Positions 52,605 through 62,167 of a DNA stretch of 64,000 nucleotides are shown in pieces. The position numbers and the translations under genes were made by a program. This DNA is from Hyphomonadaceae bacterium UBA1849 (GTDB taxonomy: Bacteria > Pseudomonadota > Alphaproteobacteria > Caulobacterales > Hyphomonadaceae): positions 554,167-618,166 of the forward strand of contig DDIN01000008.1 of assembly GCA_002338565.1 (NCBI GenBank). Direction: 5' to 3'. Each line of letters opens with the position of its first letter. Within the stretch, counting starts at the first letter, position 1. The notes beneath the pieces were generated by a model. The model saw nothing but the letters and a program-made list of their open reading frames with translations. It searched no databases and was not told the origin of the DNA.

Positions 52605-52817
52605 CTAGTTTCCTGGGCTACCATGAATTACGTTGTTGCTGTCCCTATAGACATTAACAACGTTTGTTAGCTGATCATTGCTCCCCAATCGGCCGACATT
52701 TTCATGCATTGTCACCTTAGCCTTTGTACCATTAGAATACAGCCAGAGCCCTTGTTCATCGGCAATTTCTGCAGCCCTCAATACCGTGCGATAGGAATCA
52801 ACGCCCGGCAAAAACAC
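52605..52817 (-). pseudogene. 3' remnant of a larger gene, possible toxin tip
   Basis: A GTG at 52817 would give 70 residues (FLPGVDSYRTVLRAAEIADE... ending HGSPGN), yet the frame stays open further upstream (to about 52866) into the flanking repeat. It therefore looks like the 3' end of a longer gene cut off by the repeat. The YSNG, NVVNVYRDSNN and HGSPG style recalls C-terminal tips of polymorphic toxins, but I recognise no specific nuclease or deaminase motif. Expression and function are doubtful. Confidence 0.45.
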
Positions 52818-52866
52818 GCTCGCTCCTGCTTTCGCACTAGTTTGCGAAACTCCGTTCCGCCGTAGG

Positions 52867-52919
52867 GTGCATTGCTACGCAGAATTCACCCTACCCGATG
52901 CAACGCATCGGATTGTTAA
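52867..52919. repeat. Direct repeat flanking the low-GC cassette (right copy)
   Basis: Partner of 52119-52171 in the same orientation. It overlaps the 5' side of the truncated ORF and abuts the next gene's 3' end. Confidence 0.75.
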
Positions 52920-53770
52920 ACATCAGGAAGATTCAGTTCGCCCTCGGAAGAAATCTCGGTCAGAAACCGCGCAATGATACCTGGGATGCGCATCGTGCAA
53001 TAAAACTGCAGTATCCGAACGTGAAGTTTCTCTTCGTCTGAAAATCCATTTAGCGTCAGCGTTAATGGATGTATGGATAGAGGTTGAAGATCCATTGTAA
53101 AGGATTTGAGAGCGTAACCCAGACGGTTTCCTTCTGTGGGATAAAACATAATTGTCGTATGCAGACGCATTTCCGATAGATAATCGATATCGTGTTGGAT
53201 CAAGGCCCCGGAACGGCCCGATGCGTGAACCACCTCAAACATTCTCGTTGTCGAGCGTGTAATGGTAAGGTCTGAGAAGGCAAAGATCGGCATCAGTTCA
53301 GAAAACGCTTTCGTTCCCTTTTTTATACTTTTATCCTTTTTCGCGACGCGACTTCGATGGAGCCGTTCAGATTTTTTTTTCAGGAACAATCCAACATCGA
53401 TCTTGAACCTTTCGGTTATCGTTTTCCCCTGAGCAGCTAAAAGGCCTGCCACCGCTTTTTCGTAAGCTCTGTGGCCAAGCGCAAAAAATACAGGAAGCCG
53501 CTCTATCTCCTCATTGGCGGTTAAGGCCTCCTGCATATAGCTCTCCGGCACTGGAACGTCGTGCTGGCGCATCATACTCATCGCCCGCGATAAATTCTGA
53601 GAACGCTTTTTTATTCGAACATTCTCATCGCCATGGCGATCGCCGATAGTTTCAAACAATAGCGGCCAGGCGTCGTCGAAGAAGGTCATTCCTTCACGGC
53701 GCAGGTCGTCCAGAACAAACGCTTCCAGCTCTTCGAAATATTTAGGCGTATATGGGGATAAGCTGGTCAT
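52916..53770 (-). CDS. Hypothetical protein
   Basis: A 284-residue protein (MTSLSPYTPKYFEELEAFVLDD) I do not recognise. It is mostly helical with a basic central stretch (KKKSERLHRSRVAKKDKSIKKG) and a C-terminal beta-rich part (SEMRLHTTIMFYPTEGNRLGY). No signal peptide or membrane segment. ATG 53770 is preferred to an upstream GTG-type start that adds eight residues. Its 3' end touches the right flanking repeat. It may belong to the accessory patch. Confidence 0.65.
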   Translation of the reverse strand: MTSLSPYTPKYFEELEAFVLDDLRREGMTFFDDAWPLLFETIGDRHGDENVRIKKRSQNLSRAMSMMRQHDVPVPESYMQEALTANEEIERLPVFFALGHRAYEKAVAGLLAAQGKTITERFKIDVGLFLKKKSERLHRSRVAKKDKSIKKGTKAFSELMPIFAFSDLTITRSTTRMFEVVHASGRSGALIQHDIDYLSEMRLHTTIMFYPTEGNRLGYALKSFTMDLQPLSIHPLTLTLNGFSDEEKLHVRILQFYCTMRIPGIIARFLTEISSEGELNLPDV

Positions 53771-53906
53771 CAATTGTATCGCTCCGTGACGCACAGAATG
53801 TACTAAGGTACGTCATGTATCAATTTGCGATTGCGTGAAAAGTTGCTTGGTCCCGGCTCTTCGCTTCGCTGCGGCCGGGATGAAAATGAACGTGAAACAA
53901 AGTGGC

Positions 53907-54569
53907 CTAAACCGCCTCCCGAGTACTGTCCGTCAGACAGGCCAGAAACGCCAGAAGCGAATAGGCAAACAGCCCCATGACGGAAAAAACAAACGGCGTT
54001 GGCGGCACCTCGACCGGGATATGATTATAGGCCTGAAGCGCCACCATAAAGGCCAGAAGAGCAAAGGGTGCCCACACGCCCGCTTTGGTCTTCGGCTTGG
54101 TGCAAAACATGTAGATTGCAAAACCGGCAAGGAGCAGCCCGCCTTCAACCAGCTGGCTCCACACCAGCGAATTCCAGAGCGCGAAGCCAACCATCGGCCC
54201 GCCCGGATAGAGCAGAAGATCGGGCGCATGGACGATGAGGTCCAAAAGCCAGTGAGAGAAGACCACCGCGCCGAAAATCAGCCCCGCTGAGAGCTTTCTC
54301 TCCCCTTTCCAGAACAGGCCATAAAGCGCCCCTGCCCCGATCGCCCAGATCATGCTACCCGGCAGGGAGTGGGTGTAGGGCATGTAATAGAGGTCCAGCA
54401 TGGAGGCTTCCATGAAGTGCGGAATAACCCGCACTTTCTCGACACCCAGCATGACAAGGATCGCCCAGCCGAAATCCACCAGCTGCGCGGCGATAAACAC
54501 ATGCCAGAGCGGTATGACAGGCTTCAGCTTGCGCGCCGCAAATGCCGTCGAATAATGGCCAATGAACAT
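53907..54569 (-). CDS. Multi-pass membrane protein
   Basis: A 220-residue inner-membrane protein with about five hydrophobic segments. The N-terminal MFIGHYSTAFAARKL, later LPGSMIWA and VFSHWLLDLIVHAPD include spaced His/Asp residues, resembling the YdjM-like metal-dependent-hydrolase-type membrane family. I cannot confirm catalysis from sequence. It is divergent from the lipoprotein gene at 54745. Confidence 0.75.
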   Translation of the reverse strand: MFIGHYSTAFAARKLKPVIPLWHVFIAAQLVDFGWAILVMLGVEKVRVIPHFMEASMLDLYYMPYTHSLPGSMIWAIGAGALYGLFWKGERKLSAGLIFGAVVFSHWLLDLIVHAPDLLLYPGGPMVGFALWNSLVWSQLVEGGLLLAGFAIYMFCTKPKTKAGVWAPFALLAFMVALQAYNHIPVEVPPTPFVFSVMGLFAYSLLAFLACLTDSTREAV

Positions 54570-54744
54570 CTCTTCCCCCGATCTTTTCGCTGAAGAGTGC
54601 CTCAGGCTCGTTCATCACACCAGATGTGTTTTTCTCCGGATGCACATGACCTGAGGCGGACAGACACCCGATTTGCACACTCAATTTTGAGCTTATCGCA
54701 AATTCTGCTACAATTTATACGGTCTTTAGCGGGGGAGACAGCTG

Positions 54745-55476
54745 ATGTTCCGGAAAGCAGTTCTAAGCAGCGTGTTGCTTCTGGCCGCCTGCGGGGGCGG
54801 CCCTGATCCATTGGAGCCGCAAACCTGTCAGGAACGTGTCGACGGTGTCTTTGCGCTGCTGCGATATGATAATGGCGCGGTCACATCCTACGAGTTTTCA
54901 GTGCGAACCGAATATGATGTTCCCGACATCAACATGCCTGAGGGCCTGAGGCTCGCCTTCGCAGACAATACCAAATTCGCCCTGACCGTCGATTTTACTG
55001 GTTCGAACCTCGACTTTTCCGATGCCGAGCCCATCAAGATCAGCATGGAAGCGCCTCCGATATATGGGCTGTATGCGCCGGGCGCTTTCTCCTTCCATCA
55101 TGATGGCCATGATGCATACGCGCCATTCCTCGTAATGGACGCCGTAGACCAGAATAACAGCGCGGCCGAAGTCTATATGATCACCAAAGTCGCCACCACG
55201 TTCGAGCGCGCACCCGACCTCGACATGTATATTGATGGCGGCGCGACTGTTGCTACGCAGGCTCAGATGGCGCCCTTCACCGGATGGCTCCTCAACGGGG
55301 CACCGGCAGAGATTGCAACAGATTTCTCAGCGAACTCACCGGGCTTTTCCAACGATGTCATCGCGTCATTCATTATGCCGGCGCCCGAACAGCACGCCGT
55401 GCGGACACATCTGAGAGCGGCCTATCAGGCAGCTGCCGAAGAGTATGATCGCGGACGGTGTTTCCCTGTGCGCTGA
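54745..55476 (+). CDS. Lipoprotein of unknown function
   Basis: A 243-residue protein with a lipoprotein signal (VLLLAACGGG). The mature region is beta-rich (CQERVDGVFALLRYDNGAVT and FALTVDFTGSNLDF) with two further cysteines (CQER, RGRCFPVR). No known domain. GGGGGAGA precedes the ATG. It may be the first gene of a unit with the His-rich protein, 78 bases downstream. Confidence 0.75.
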   Translation: MFRKAVLSSVLLLAACGGGPDPLEPQTCQERVDGVFALLRYDNGAVTSYEFSVRTEYDVPDINMPEGLRLAFADNTKFALTVDFTGSNLDFSDAEPIKISMEAPPIYGLYAPGAFSFHHDGHDAYAPFLVMDAVDQNNSAAEVYMITKVATTFERAPDLDMYIDGGATVATQAQMAPFTGWLLNGAPAEIATDFSANSPGFSNDVIASFIMPAPEQHAVRTHLRAAYQAAAEEYDRGRCFPVR

Positions 55477-55554
55477 AATTTTTGCGAATGGCTTGCAAAA
55501 CGACAGTCGGAATGCTAGCGATCTCTACGCGGGTATCGTCACACGCGGAAATAA

Positions 55555-55908
55555 ATGGCCTTCATGCAAATGCACTCTGTCACCGCTGCGTTAAGGATCG
55601 GGCTCGCCCTGATGTTTGCCGCTGTGATGATCGCAGCGCCGATTGCAGAAGCGAACCATACTGAGGCCGTGCCCGAAATTGTCTGCGAACAGACCGGCCA
55701 TGACAGTTCCGAACAAAGCACACCCGCAAACGAGCATGACCACGAGCATCACCGGCACAATTGCGGCAGCTGCCATGTTCATATTCTGGCACGGGACAAT
55801 GTTCAGCCTTTCACGGAGCCGTACAGCCCGTCTACGCGATATCAATTGACTGCAGAGGCGCTCGTAAACGGCGCAGCGCCATCTCTGTTCCGGCCTCCGC
55901 GCGCCTGA
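55555..55908 (+). CDS. Small exported His-rich protein
   Basis: A 117-residue protein with a signal-like N-terminus (LRIGLALMFAAVMIAAPIAEA) and a dense His/Cys cluster, HDHEHHRHNCGSCHVH, that should bind Cu, Zn or a similar metal. It lies 65 bases upstream of a TonB-dependent receptor whose mature start is also His-rich (HPEHGEHHDE). Similar small His-rich proteins accompany metal receptors in proteobacteria. The start may be M1 or M4/M6. Confidence 0.75.
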   Translation: MAFMQMHSVTAALRIGLALMFAAVMIAAPIAEANHTEAVPEIVCEQTGHDSSEQSTPANEHDHEHHRHNCGSCHVHILARDNVQPFTEPYSPSTRYQLTAEALVNGAAPSLFRPPRA

Positions 55909-55973
55909 AACTGATGCCATCACCGCGCTGATACAAGGCGCACTGATTCCAGTTTCACTTCAGGTAAAATCTT

Positions 55974-57955
55974 ATGCCTAAACATCTTCGCAGCACTGCT
56001 GCGGGTTTAACGCTGTGCGCGCTTCTGGCCGCACCAGCCTACGCTCAGGCCGTACACCCGGAACACGGCGAACATCATGACGAAGAAGCGACCATGAATA
56101 CGGTTGTCGTCACCACCACGCGCTCTGGCCGTGTCGCGCAGGACCAGTCCACGCGTATCGAAACCATCAATCTTGAGGAAATCGAGGAAAAGGCGATTAT
56201 GCGGCCGGGCAATATCGCGACCCTTGTCAACGAAACAGGCGGCATTCGCGTACAGGTGACCTCACCTGCGCTCGGTGCGGCGAATGTGCGCGTGCAAGGG
56301 CTTTATGGTCGCTATACCCAGCTTCTTGCAGACGGCTTGCCACTCTATGGCGGTCAGGCCTCATCGCTGGGGCTACTGCAAATCCCGCCAACCGATCTTC
56401 GACGCGTTGATGTGATCAAGGGCGCAGCCTCGTCGCTGTATGGCGGTTCTGCGCTGGGCGGAGTGATCAACCTGCTCTCGCGCCTGCCCGGCGACGCGCC
56501 TGAAGGTGAAGTTCTGCTCAACGCGACCTCTCGCAGCGGACAGGATCTGACCGGCTATTTCGCGACGCCCGTCACGGACGAGCTTGGTACGTCACTCACG
56601 CTTGGTCTGCACCGTCAGGATAAAGTCGACTTTGATGATGACGGCTGGATCGATATGCCCGGCTATGAGCGTGTGACCGCTCGTCCACGCCTGTTCTGGG
56701 AGAATGGCGAGGGCACAAACATCTATGCCACGCTCGGCCTGATGGCAGAAGACCGCGATGGCGGGACGCTGGACGGACGGGTAGCACCTGACGGACAGTC
56801 TTTCATCCAGTCACAGGAGACAACGCGGATTGATGGCGGCCTCATCGCCAACACAGAGCTTACCGATACCGTCTCAGCTCACCTGAGAACGTCGGCCATG
56901 GTCCAGAACCATGAGCACCAGTTTGGTGACGCGACAGATGAGGACCGCCATGAAAGCTATCTTCTGGAAGCCTCTCTTTCCGGCGACCTTAACCGGCTCG
57001 ATTGGGTGCTCGGCATCGCTTACCAATCTGACCGTTTCCAGTCCGACACCTATCCTGCGTTCGATTACACCTATGACGTGCCGGGCATTTTCGGCGAGGT
57101 GGATTACGATCTGAACACAGACCTCACTCTGTCGCTTAGCGGGCGGCTGGATGACCACAGCACATATGGCACGCAGTTCAGTCCACGCCTCTCGGTGCTA
57201 TATCGCCCTGGCAACTGGACGTTCCGCGGCTCTGTGGCAGAGGGCTATTTTGCCCCGACCCCGTTTGTGGAAGAGATAGAGGCAGCTGGTCTATCGCGTC
57301 TATCACCGCTAAGCGGGCTACGCGAAGAAACGGCCCAGACGGCCGCTTTCGATGTTGGATACCGTTCGCGGGCTCTATAGAAGCCAATGCGACCTTCTTC
57401 GCCTCTAATGTAGACGGCGTGACAGAACTTGAACCCTTCTCTAGCCAGGCGGGTGGTCCGCTTGATCGGGTAGAACTCGTCAATTCGGACGGCACGTCGC
57501 AAATACGCGGTACCGAGCTCCTGCTCCGCTATATGTGGGAAGATTTCAAAATTACCGGCAGCTATCTCTTCGTCGATTCCAGCGAGCCGGACGGGCTGGG
57601 CGGGATACAAGATATAGCCCTCACGCCGCGCCACTCGGCCGGCATGGTTGCCATGTGGGAGCGGCACGGCGAATTCCGGCTGGGCCTTGAAATGTATTAC
57701 ACTGGCGAGCAACGCGTGGAAGACAGCCCTTACAGACTTCAAAGCGATAGCTTTCTGGATGTCGGACTACTCGGCGAAATCACCGTTGGCCCGGCAAGCT
57801 GGTTCATCAATGCGGAGAATATTCTGGATGTCCGCCAGACCCGTGAGGAGCCGATCCTGCTACCTGCGCGTGCGCCATCAGGACGCTGGACGACGGATAT
57901 ATGGTCGCGCAATGACGGCTTCATCATCAATGGTGGTGTTCGACTGAGGTTCTGA
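55974..57955 (+). pseudogene. TonB-dependent receptor, frameshifted (probable metal receptor)
   Basis: An outer-membrane receptor split by a frameshift. Frame 1 runs 55974-57380 (468 residues): signal, His-rich start, TonB-box-like segment (TVVVTTTRSG), plug with VRVQGLYGRYTQLLADGLPLYGGQ and VIKGAASSLYGGSALGGVINL, then most of the barrel. It ends GYRSRAL-stop near 57380. The frame two positions over continues at 57362 (FAGSIEANATFFAS) to 57955 and ends GGVRLRF, a correct outer-membrane C-terminus. One base is missing (or two extra) at about 57358-57372. Either a recent pseudogene or a sequencing error; the rest is intact. Likely zinc or copper-type substrate by neighbour and His content. Confidence 0.88.
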
Positions 57956-57990
57956 CGCCGCTTAGAAACTAATCAGCTCGCAGCCAGAAC

Positions 57991-57999
57991 TTATCCACA
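57991..57999 (+). promoter_or_regulatory. DnaA box upstream of nrdB
   Basis: TTATCCACA is a perfect match to the DnaA box consensus. It lies about 37 bases upstream of the first NrdR box and 109 bases before the nrdB ATG. DnaA regulates nrd genes in E. coli; a similar role here is inferred. Confidence 0.55.
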
Positions 58000-58035
58000 G
58001 ACAGAGGTTAACAGTGGAAAACATCTGGCTGCGAC

Positions 58036-58083
58036 ACACCATCTCTTGCGTGATTTTATCAAGAGGCGCACTATATCTTGTAG
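58036..58083 (+). promoter_or_regulatory. NrdR box pair upstream of nrdB
   Basis: ACACCATCTCTTGCGT (58036-58051) and GCACTATATCTTGTAG (58068-58083) align as two NrdR boxes 32 bases apart, the usual spacing. The second ends 24 bases before the nrdB ATG. Confidence 0.7.
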
Positions 58084-58107
58084 TTAACGCGACTCGTGGA
58101 GCACATC

Positions 58108-59133
58108 ATGGCAGACGGCCTCATCACCGGCAAACCGGGACTCCTAATTCCTTCAAAGGCTTACAAGCCTTTCCGATATCCTTGGGCCTATGATTTCTGG
58201 AAGAAACAGCAGCAGGTTCACTGGATGCCGGAAGAGGTTCCGCTGGGTGAAGACTGTAAAGACTGGGCGGTCAAGCTGAACGATAAGGAGCGCAACCTCC
58301 TGACGCAGATTTTCCGTTTCTTCACGCAGTCCGACGTGGAAGTCGGTGCGAACTATATGGAAAACTACATGCCTCTGTTCAAACCGACAGAGGTGTCCAT
58401 GATGCTGTCATGCTTCTCCAATATGGAGACGATCCACATCGCAGCCTATGCGCTTCTCCTTGAAACCATCGGCATGCCGGATTCTGAATTCTCCGCCTTC
58501 ATGGAGTATGAGGAAATGGCCGCCAAGCATGACTATCTGGGTCAGTTTGGTTGTGAGACCTATGAAGACATCGCCACATCCATGGCCGTCTTCGGCGGCT
58601 TCACTGAGGGTCTGCAACTGTTTGCGTCATTCGCGATGCTGATGAACTTCCCGCGCTTCAACAAAATGAAGGGCATGGGACAGATCGTGACCTGGTCTGT
58701 GCGCGATGAGTCACTTCACTGCGAAGGCATGATCAAGCTCTTCCACACCTTCTGTGACGAGACCGGCATCATGAACGACACGCTCGCAGAGCGTATCACC
58801 GAAGCCTGCCGCACAGTGGTTATGCTGGAAGACAAATTCATCGAGCTGGCCTTTGAGGCCGGTGAAGTTGAAGGCATGACGCCTCACGATATTCAGCAAT
58901 ATATCCGCTATATCGCTGACTGGCGTCTCGGACAGCTCAAGCTGAAGCCGATCTTCGGCGTCGACAAACACCCTATTCCTTGGCTGACGGAAATCCTCAA
59001 CGGCGTTGAGCACGCAAACTTCTTCGAAGCGCGTGCAACCGAGTATTCCAAAGGCGCGACGCAAGGCGACTGGCATGGCGATGCAGGCGTCTGGTCCCGC
59101 TTCGACAAGTCAAAGCTGCCGGCTGCCGAATAA
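58108..59133 (+). CDS. nrdB: Ribonucleoside-diphosphate reductase, small subunit (class I)
   Basis: A 341-residue diiron radical subunit. Iron ligands and radical site are readable: Asp in FFTQSDVEVG, the Glu-His pair in METIHIAAY with the candidate radical Tyr four residues after the His, Glu in EYEEMAAKHDY-region helices and the SVRDESLHCEGM Glu-His. No ATP-cone is fused. GTGGAG precedes ATG 58108. Paired NrdR boxes and a DnaA box lie upstream, matching the nrdA promoter although the genes are 7 kb apart. Confidence 0.97.
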   Translation: MADGLITGKPGLLIPSKAYKPFRYPWAYDFWKKQQQVHWMPEEVPLGEDCKDWAVKLNDKERNLLTQIFRFFTQSDVEVGANYMENYMPLFKPTEVSMMLSCFSNMETIHIAAYALLLETIGMPDSEFSAFMEYEEMAAKHDYLGQFGCETYEDIATSMAVFGGFTEGLQLFASFAMLMNFPRFNKMKGMGQIVTWSVRDESLHCEGMIKLFHTFCDETGIMNDTLAERITEACRTVVMLEDKFIELAFEAGEVEGMTPHDIQQYIRYIADWRLGQLKLKPIFGVDKHPIPWLTEILNGVEHANFFEARATEYSKGATQGDWHGDAGVWSRFDKSKLPAAE

Positions 59134-59158
59134 GGCTTGTGGCTATAAAAACCAGATT

Positions 59159-59186
59159 ATCGCCCGGCCCTTATGGGTCGGGCGTT
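59159..59186. terminator. Terminator between nrdB and the pstS-like gene
   Basis: CGCCCGGCCC/GGGTCGGGCG stem with loop TTAT and a short T-stretch, 25 bases after nrdB; convergent with the gene ending at 59171, so its 3' coding end overlaps the hairpin. Confidence 0.75.
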
Positions 59187-60238
59187 TCTGTTTGTGAAAT
59201 CGTCAACACGTTTGCCCGATCATCCGGCGACAGCGGTATGAGCCCCACTTCGACCAGATAGCCACCCTCACCCATCGCAACATCCGAGAACAGTTCGTCC
59301 AGAAACGGACGAAGCGCGGGCATTTCCTCGATATGGCTACGCTTTACATAGAGGAAGAGAGAGCGCGACACGGCATAGTCGCCGCTCATAATGGAGACCT
59401 CGTCGGGCAGTGTGCCATTGACCGAGGCCGGTTTTACGCGGTCGCTGCTTTGCTCAAGATACGAATAGCCGGCAACGCCCAGCGCAGACGGGCTGCGGAT
59501 CAGCGCCTGCACGATCTGTGTGTCGTTTTCACCGGAATCGAGCCAGTGCCCGTCCGTACGGATGGTATGCGCCACGGCGTCATAGGTTTCCGCATCACTC
59601 TCGCGCAGATCGACAATCTCCGGCAGACGCAGCGCGCCGCGCTCCATGACGATCTCTGTAAAGGCATCGCGCGTGCCTGATGTCGGCGGAGGGCCGTACA
59701 CCTCGATCCGCATATCCGGCAGTTCGGGGTTGATCTCAGACCAGAACTGGTAAGGGTTCGCGGCAAGGCCGCGCCGGGTTGGAACGGTTTTAGCCAGCGC
59801 CAGAAAGATCTCGCGATCCGTGAGCGCAATTTCTGGCCCGTTGAGCGCGTTAATCAGCACGATACCATCACTGCCAAGCGGCAGCTCCAGAAAGTCTGAC
59901 ACGCCATTGCTCGCGCAGTATTCGTTCTCGCTTTCTGTCATGCGGCGAGACGCTGTCGCGATGGAAATCGTATCCGGGCCATCACCTTCACAGAACAGGC
60001 GAATGCCACCGCCCGTACCGGTCGTTTCGACGATCGGTACGCGGTATTCACTGGTGGCGCCAAAATACTCTGCAGCACGCGTCACGAACGGCGCTACGGT
60101 CGAGCTGCCTGCAATGACGATACGCTCGTCTGTGCGACCAGCATCCTCGCCGGTACCGGCAGACGGTTCGCACGCAGAAAGGCAGAGCATCAAACCCAGC
60201 CCAACTGCAAAACTTGCCTTGCCCGTGAAAAATTTCAT
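59171..60238 (-). CDS. PstS-like phosphate-binding lipoprotein
   Basis: A 355-residue periplasmic binding protein with a lipoprotein signal (MLCLSAC). The family region VIAGSSTVAPFVTRAAEYFG and GTGGGIRLFCEG form the phosphate site in PstS-type proteins; GTRDAFTEIVM follows. I start at ATG 60238 (MKFFTGKASF). The rest of a Pst transporter is not in the window. It could be a phosphate scavenger or a regulator-linked binding protein. Confidence 0.9.
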   Translation of the reverse strand: MKFFTGKASFAVGLGLMLCLSACEPSAGTGEDAGRTDERIVIAGSSTVAPFVTRAAEYFGATSEYRVPIVETTGTGGGIRLFCEGDGPDTISIATASRRMTESENEYCASNGVSDFLELPLGSDGIVLINALNGPEIALTDREIFLALAKTVPTRRGLAANPYQFWSEINPELPDMRIEVYGPPPTSGTRDAFTEIVMERGALRLPEIVDLRESDAETYDAVAHTIRTDGHWLDSGENDTQIVQALIRSPSALGVAGYSYLEQSSDRVKPASVNGTLPDEVSIMSGDYAVSRSLFLYVKRSHIEEMPALRPFLDELFSDVAMGEGGYLVEVGLIPLSPDDRANVLTISQTETPDP

Positions 60239-60512
60239 AATCTTACTCAAAGCCCGCACAACTCGCAGAGTGCCCGTCACGCCGGAACATTCGGCCCGAC
60301 AGAAACGTTCCTTCTACACAATAACTGGCTGAAGCGGCGTGAAATATTCGTGTCAGGTGAATTTTACGGTTTACTCAGGGGTCATGAATCATTATGTGCA
60401 CCGTTCCGGCGGACATCGGATCCATGTTCCTTTCCCTGCGAAAGCAATATAGGTCGACGGCCGCACTAACGCCGGTTTGGGTTTAAAACTTAAACACGGG
60501 GGTATTTGTGTC

Positions 60513-61709
60513 ATGACTTCCTACGACACACCCTGGGACCTGGTCCGGCATGAGGATACCGACCGGCCCATTGCTTGCAATCGCCCGCATCTGCTTCGTC
60601 AGGCGGCGCAATGGTTCTCCACGAACTTCAAAGGCCAGGCACTCTACGCAGTGAAAGCCAACCCTTCTGCATGGGTGCTCAAAGAGCTCTATGCGAATGG
60701 TATCACGCATTTCGACGCTGCATCCATGCGCGAGGTCGAAGCGGTCGCTCGTCTCTGCCCGAACGCAGAGATTGCGTTCATGCACCCGGTCAAATCCCGC
60801 AAAGCCATTACAAGCGCGTATTTCGATTACGGCGTCCGCACCTTCTCTTTCGACTGTATGGAAGAAGCAGAGAAAATCTTCGCCGCGACTGGCGAAGCTG
60901 AAGATCTCTCGCTTGTCCTGCGCGTCGGCGTCTCAAACCAGGGCGCGGAAATGCCGATCGACGGCAAGTTCGGCGCGAACGCGACTGACACGCCAGACAT
61001 TCTGCGCGCAGTTCGTCCGTATGTTGAGCGTCTCGGCATGAGCTTCCACCCTGGTAGCCAGTGCATGGACCCATACGCATGGTCAGTTCATTGCGAGCAC
61101 CTGTCCCGCCTCATTCTTGAAGCAGATGTTGCTGTCGACATTATCGATGTCGGTGGTGGCTTCCCTGTTGCCTATCCGGGCAAAGAGCCGCCTCCAATGC
61201 ACCTCTTCACGGATGCGATCCACGAAGCCTTCGCAGCTATGCCTGTCGCAAAAGAAGCAGAGCTCTGGTGTGAGCCGGGCCGCGCGCTTGTCGCAGAGAG
61301 CAGCTCCATTCTGACTGAAGTCACACTGGTTCGCGGCAACTCTGTCTACATTAATGACGGCGCATTCGGCACGCTCTACGACGCAGCTCACTGTGACTGG
61401 ACCTACCCGACACGCCTGATCCGCAACGGCTCCAAACCGTCAAAACGCCTCAAAGCGTTCCGTTTGTTTGGACCGACTTGCGACTCATCTGACGTTGTTC
61501 AGGGCCCGATCTTCCTACCGGAGGATATCGAAGAAGGCGACGTGATCGAAATCGGAATGCTGGGCGCTTATGGCGTGACAATGCAGACCCGTTTCAACGG
61601 CTATGGCGAAGCGCGCGATCTGATCGCAAACGACACACCGTGGCAGTCTGTTTTCTCGAAAAAACAAGCACTTGCGGACGCTGACTGGTACTCTACGTCA
61701 AAAGAGTGA
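60513..61709 (+). CDS. Ornithine/lysine-type decarboxylase (fold III PLP)
   Basis: A 398-residue PLP enzyme that decarboxylates a basic amino acid for polyamine synthesis. The PLP lysine is Lys48 in ALYAVKANPSAWVL. HPGSQCMDPYAWS, IDVGGGFPVAYPG and WCEPGRALVAESS form the PLP-phosphate and substrate surfaces, and FGPTCDSSDVV has the Cys-Asp of the second active-site half. The sequence fits the alphaproteobacterial ODC/LDC group. ATG 60513 is selected; upstream codons are not family-like. Confidence 0.94.
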   Translation: MTSYDTPWDLVRHEDTDRPIACNRPHLLRQAAQWFSTNFKGQALYAVKANPSAWVLKELYANGITHFDAASMREVEAVARLCPNAEIAFMHPVKSRKAITSAYFDYGVRTFSFDCMEEAEKIFAATGEAEDLSLVLRVGVSNQGAEMPIDGKFGANATDTPDILRAVRPYVERLGMSFHPGSQCMDPYAWSVHCEHLSRLILEADVAVDIIDVGGGFPVAYPGKEPPPMHLFTDAIHEAFAAMPVAKEAELWCEPGRALVAESSSILTEVTLVRGNSVYINDGAFGTLYDAAHCDWTYPTRLIRNGSKPSKRLKAFRLFGPTCDSSDVVQGPIFLPEDIEEGDVIEIGMLGAYGVTMQTRFNGYGEARDLIANDTPWQSVFSKKQALADADWYSTSKE

Positions 61710-61790
61710 ACACTGTTCACAAATAATTCATTACGCCGCTAAAGCCGCTTCATCTACCCTCTCCTGAGGTCACATACAGGAGAGGGAACT

Positions 61791-62162
61791 ATGATCGGTT
61801 ATCAAATGGTGGGTACGAATGATGTCCACAAAGCCGTTGAATTCTACAACCAACTCATGCCGGTCCTCGGCGCAAAACCTGCCATGAAATTTGGTGAACA
61901 CGGCCAAGGCTATGCCTTTGCTACAGGCCAGCTGTTTGCCGTAAACACGCCGGGCAATAACGAACCTGCGACCATCGGCAATGGCCAGATGACGGCGTTC
62001 AAAGTCGACTCACCGGACATCGTCGCCGCTGCTCACGCGAAAGCGCTAGAGCTTGGCGGCACCTGCGAAGGCGAGCCGGGCCCACGCGGTGAGTTTGGCG
62101 ACTTCAGCTATTTCCGCGATCTGGACGGTAACAAACTTGCTGTCTTCTACATGAAGGGCTGA
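61791..62162 (+). CDS. VOC-family (glyoxalase-like) protein
   Basis: A 123-residue single-domain vicinal-oxygen-chelate fold protein: MIGYQMVGTNDVHKAVEFYN at the start, FRDLDGNKLAVFYMK at the end. Such proteins form dimers with metal sites, but many close relatives have unknown substrates. A strong GAGAGGG ribosome site precedes ATG 61791. It is 81 bases downstream of the decarboxylase. Confidence 0.92.
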   Translation: MIGYQMVGTNDVHKAVEFYNQLMPVLGAKPAMKFGEHGQGYAFATGQLFAVNTPGNNEPATIGNGQMTAFKVDSPDIVAAAHAKALELGGTCEGEPGPRGEFGDFSYFRDLDGNKLAVFYMKG

Positions 62163-62167
62163 TCAGC

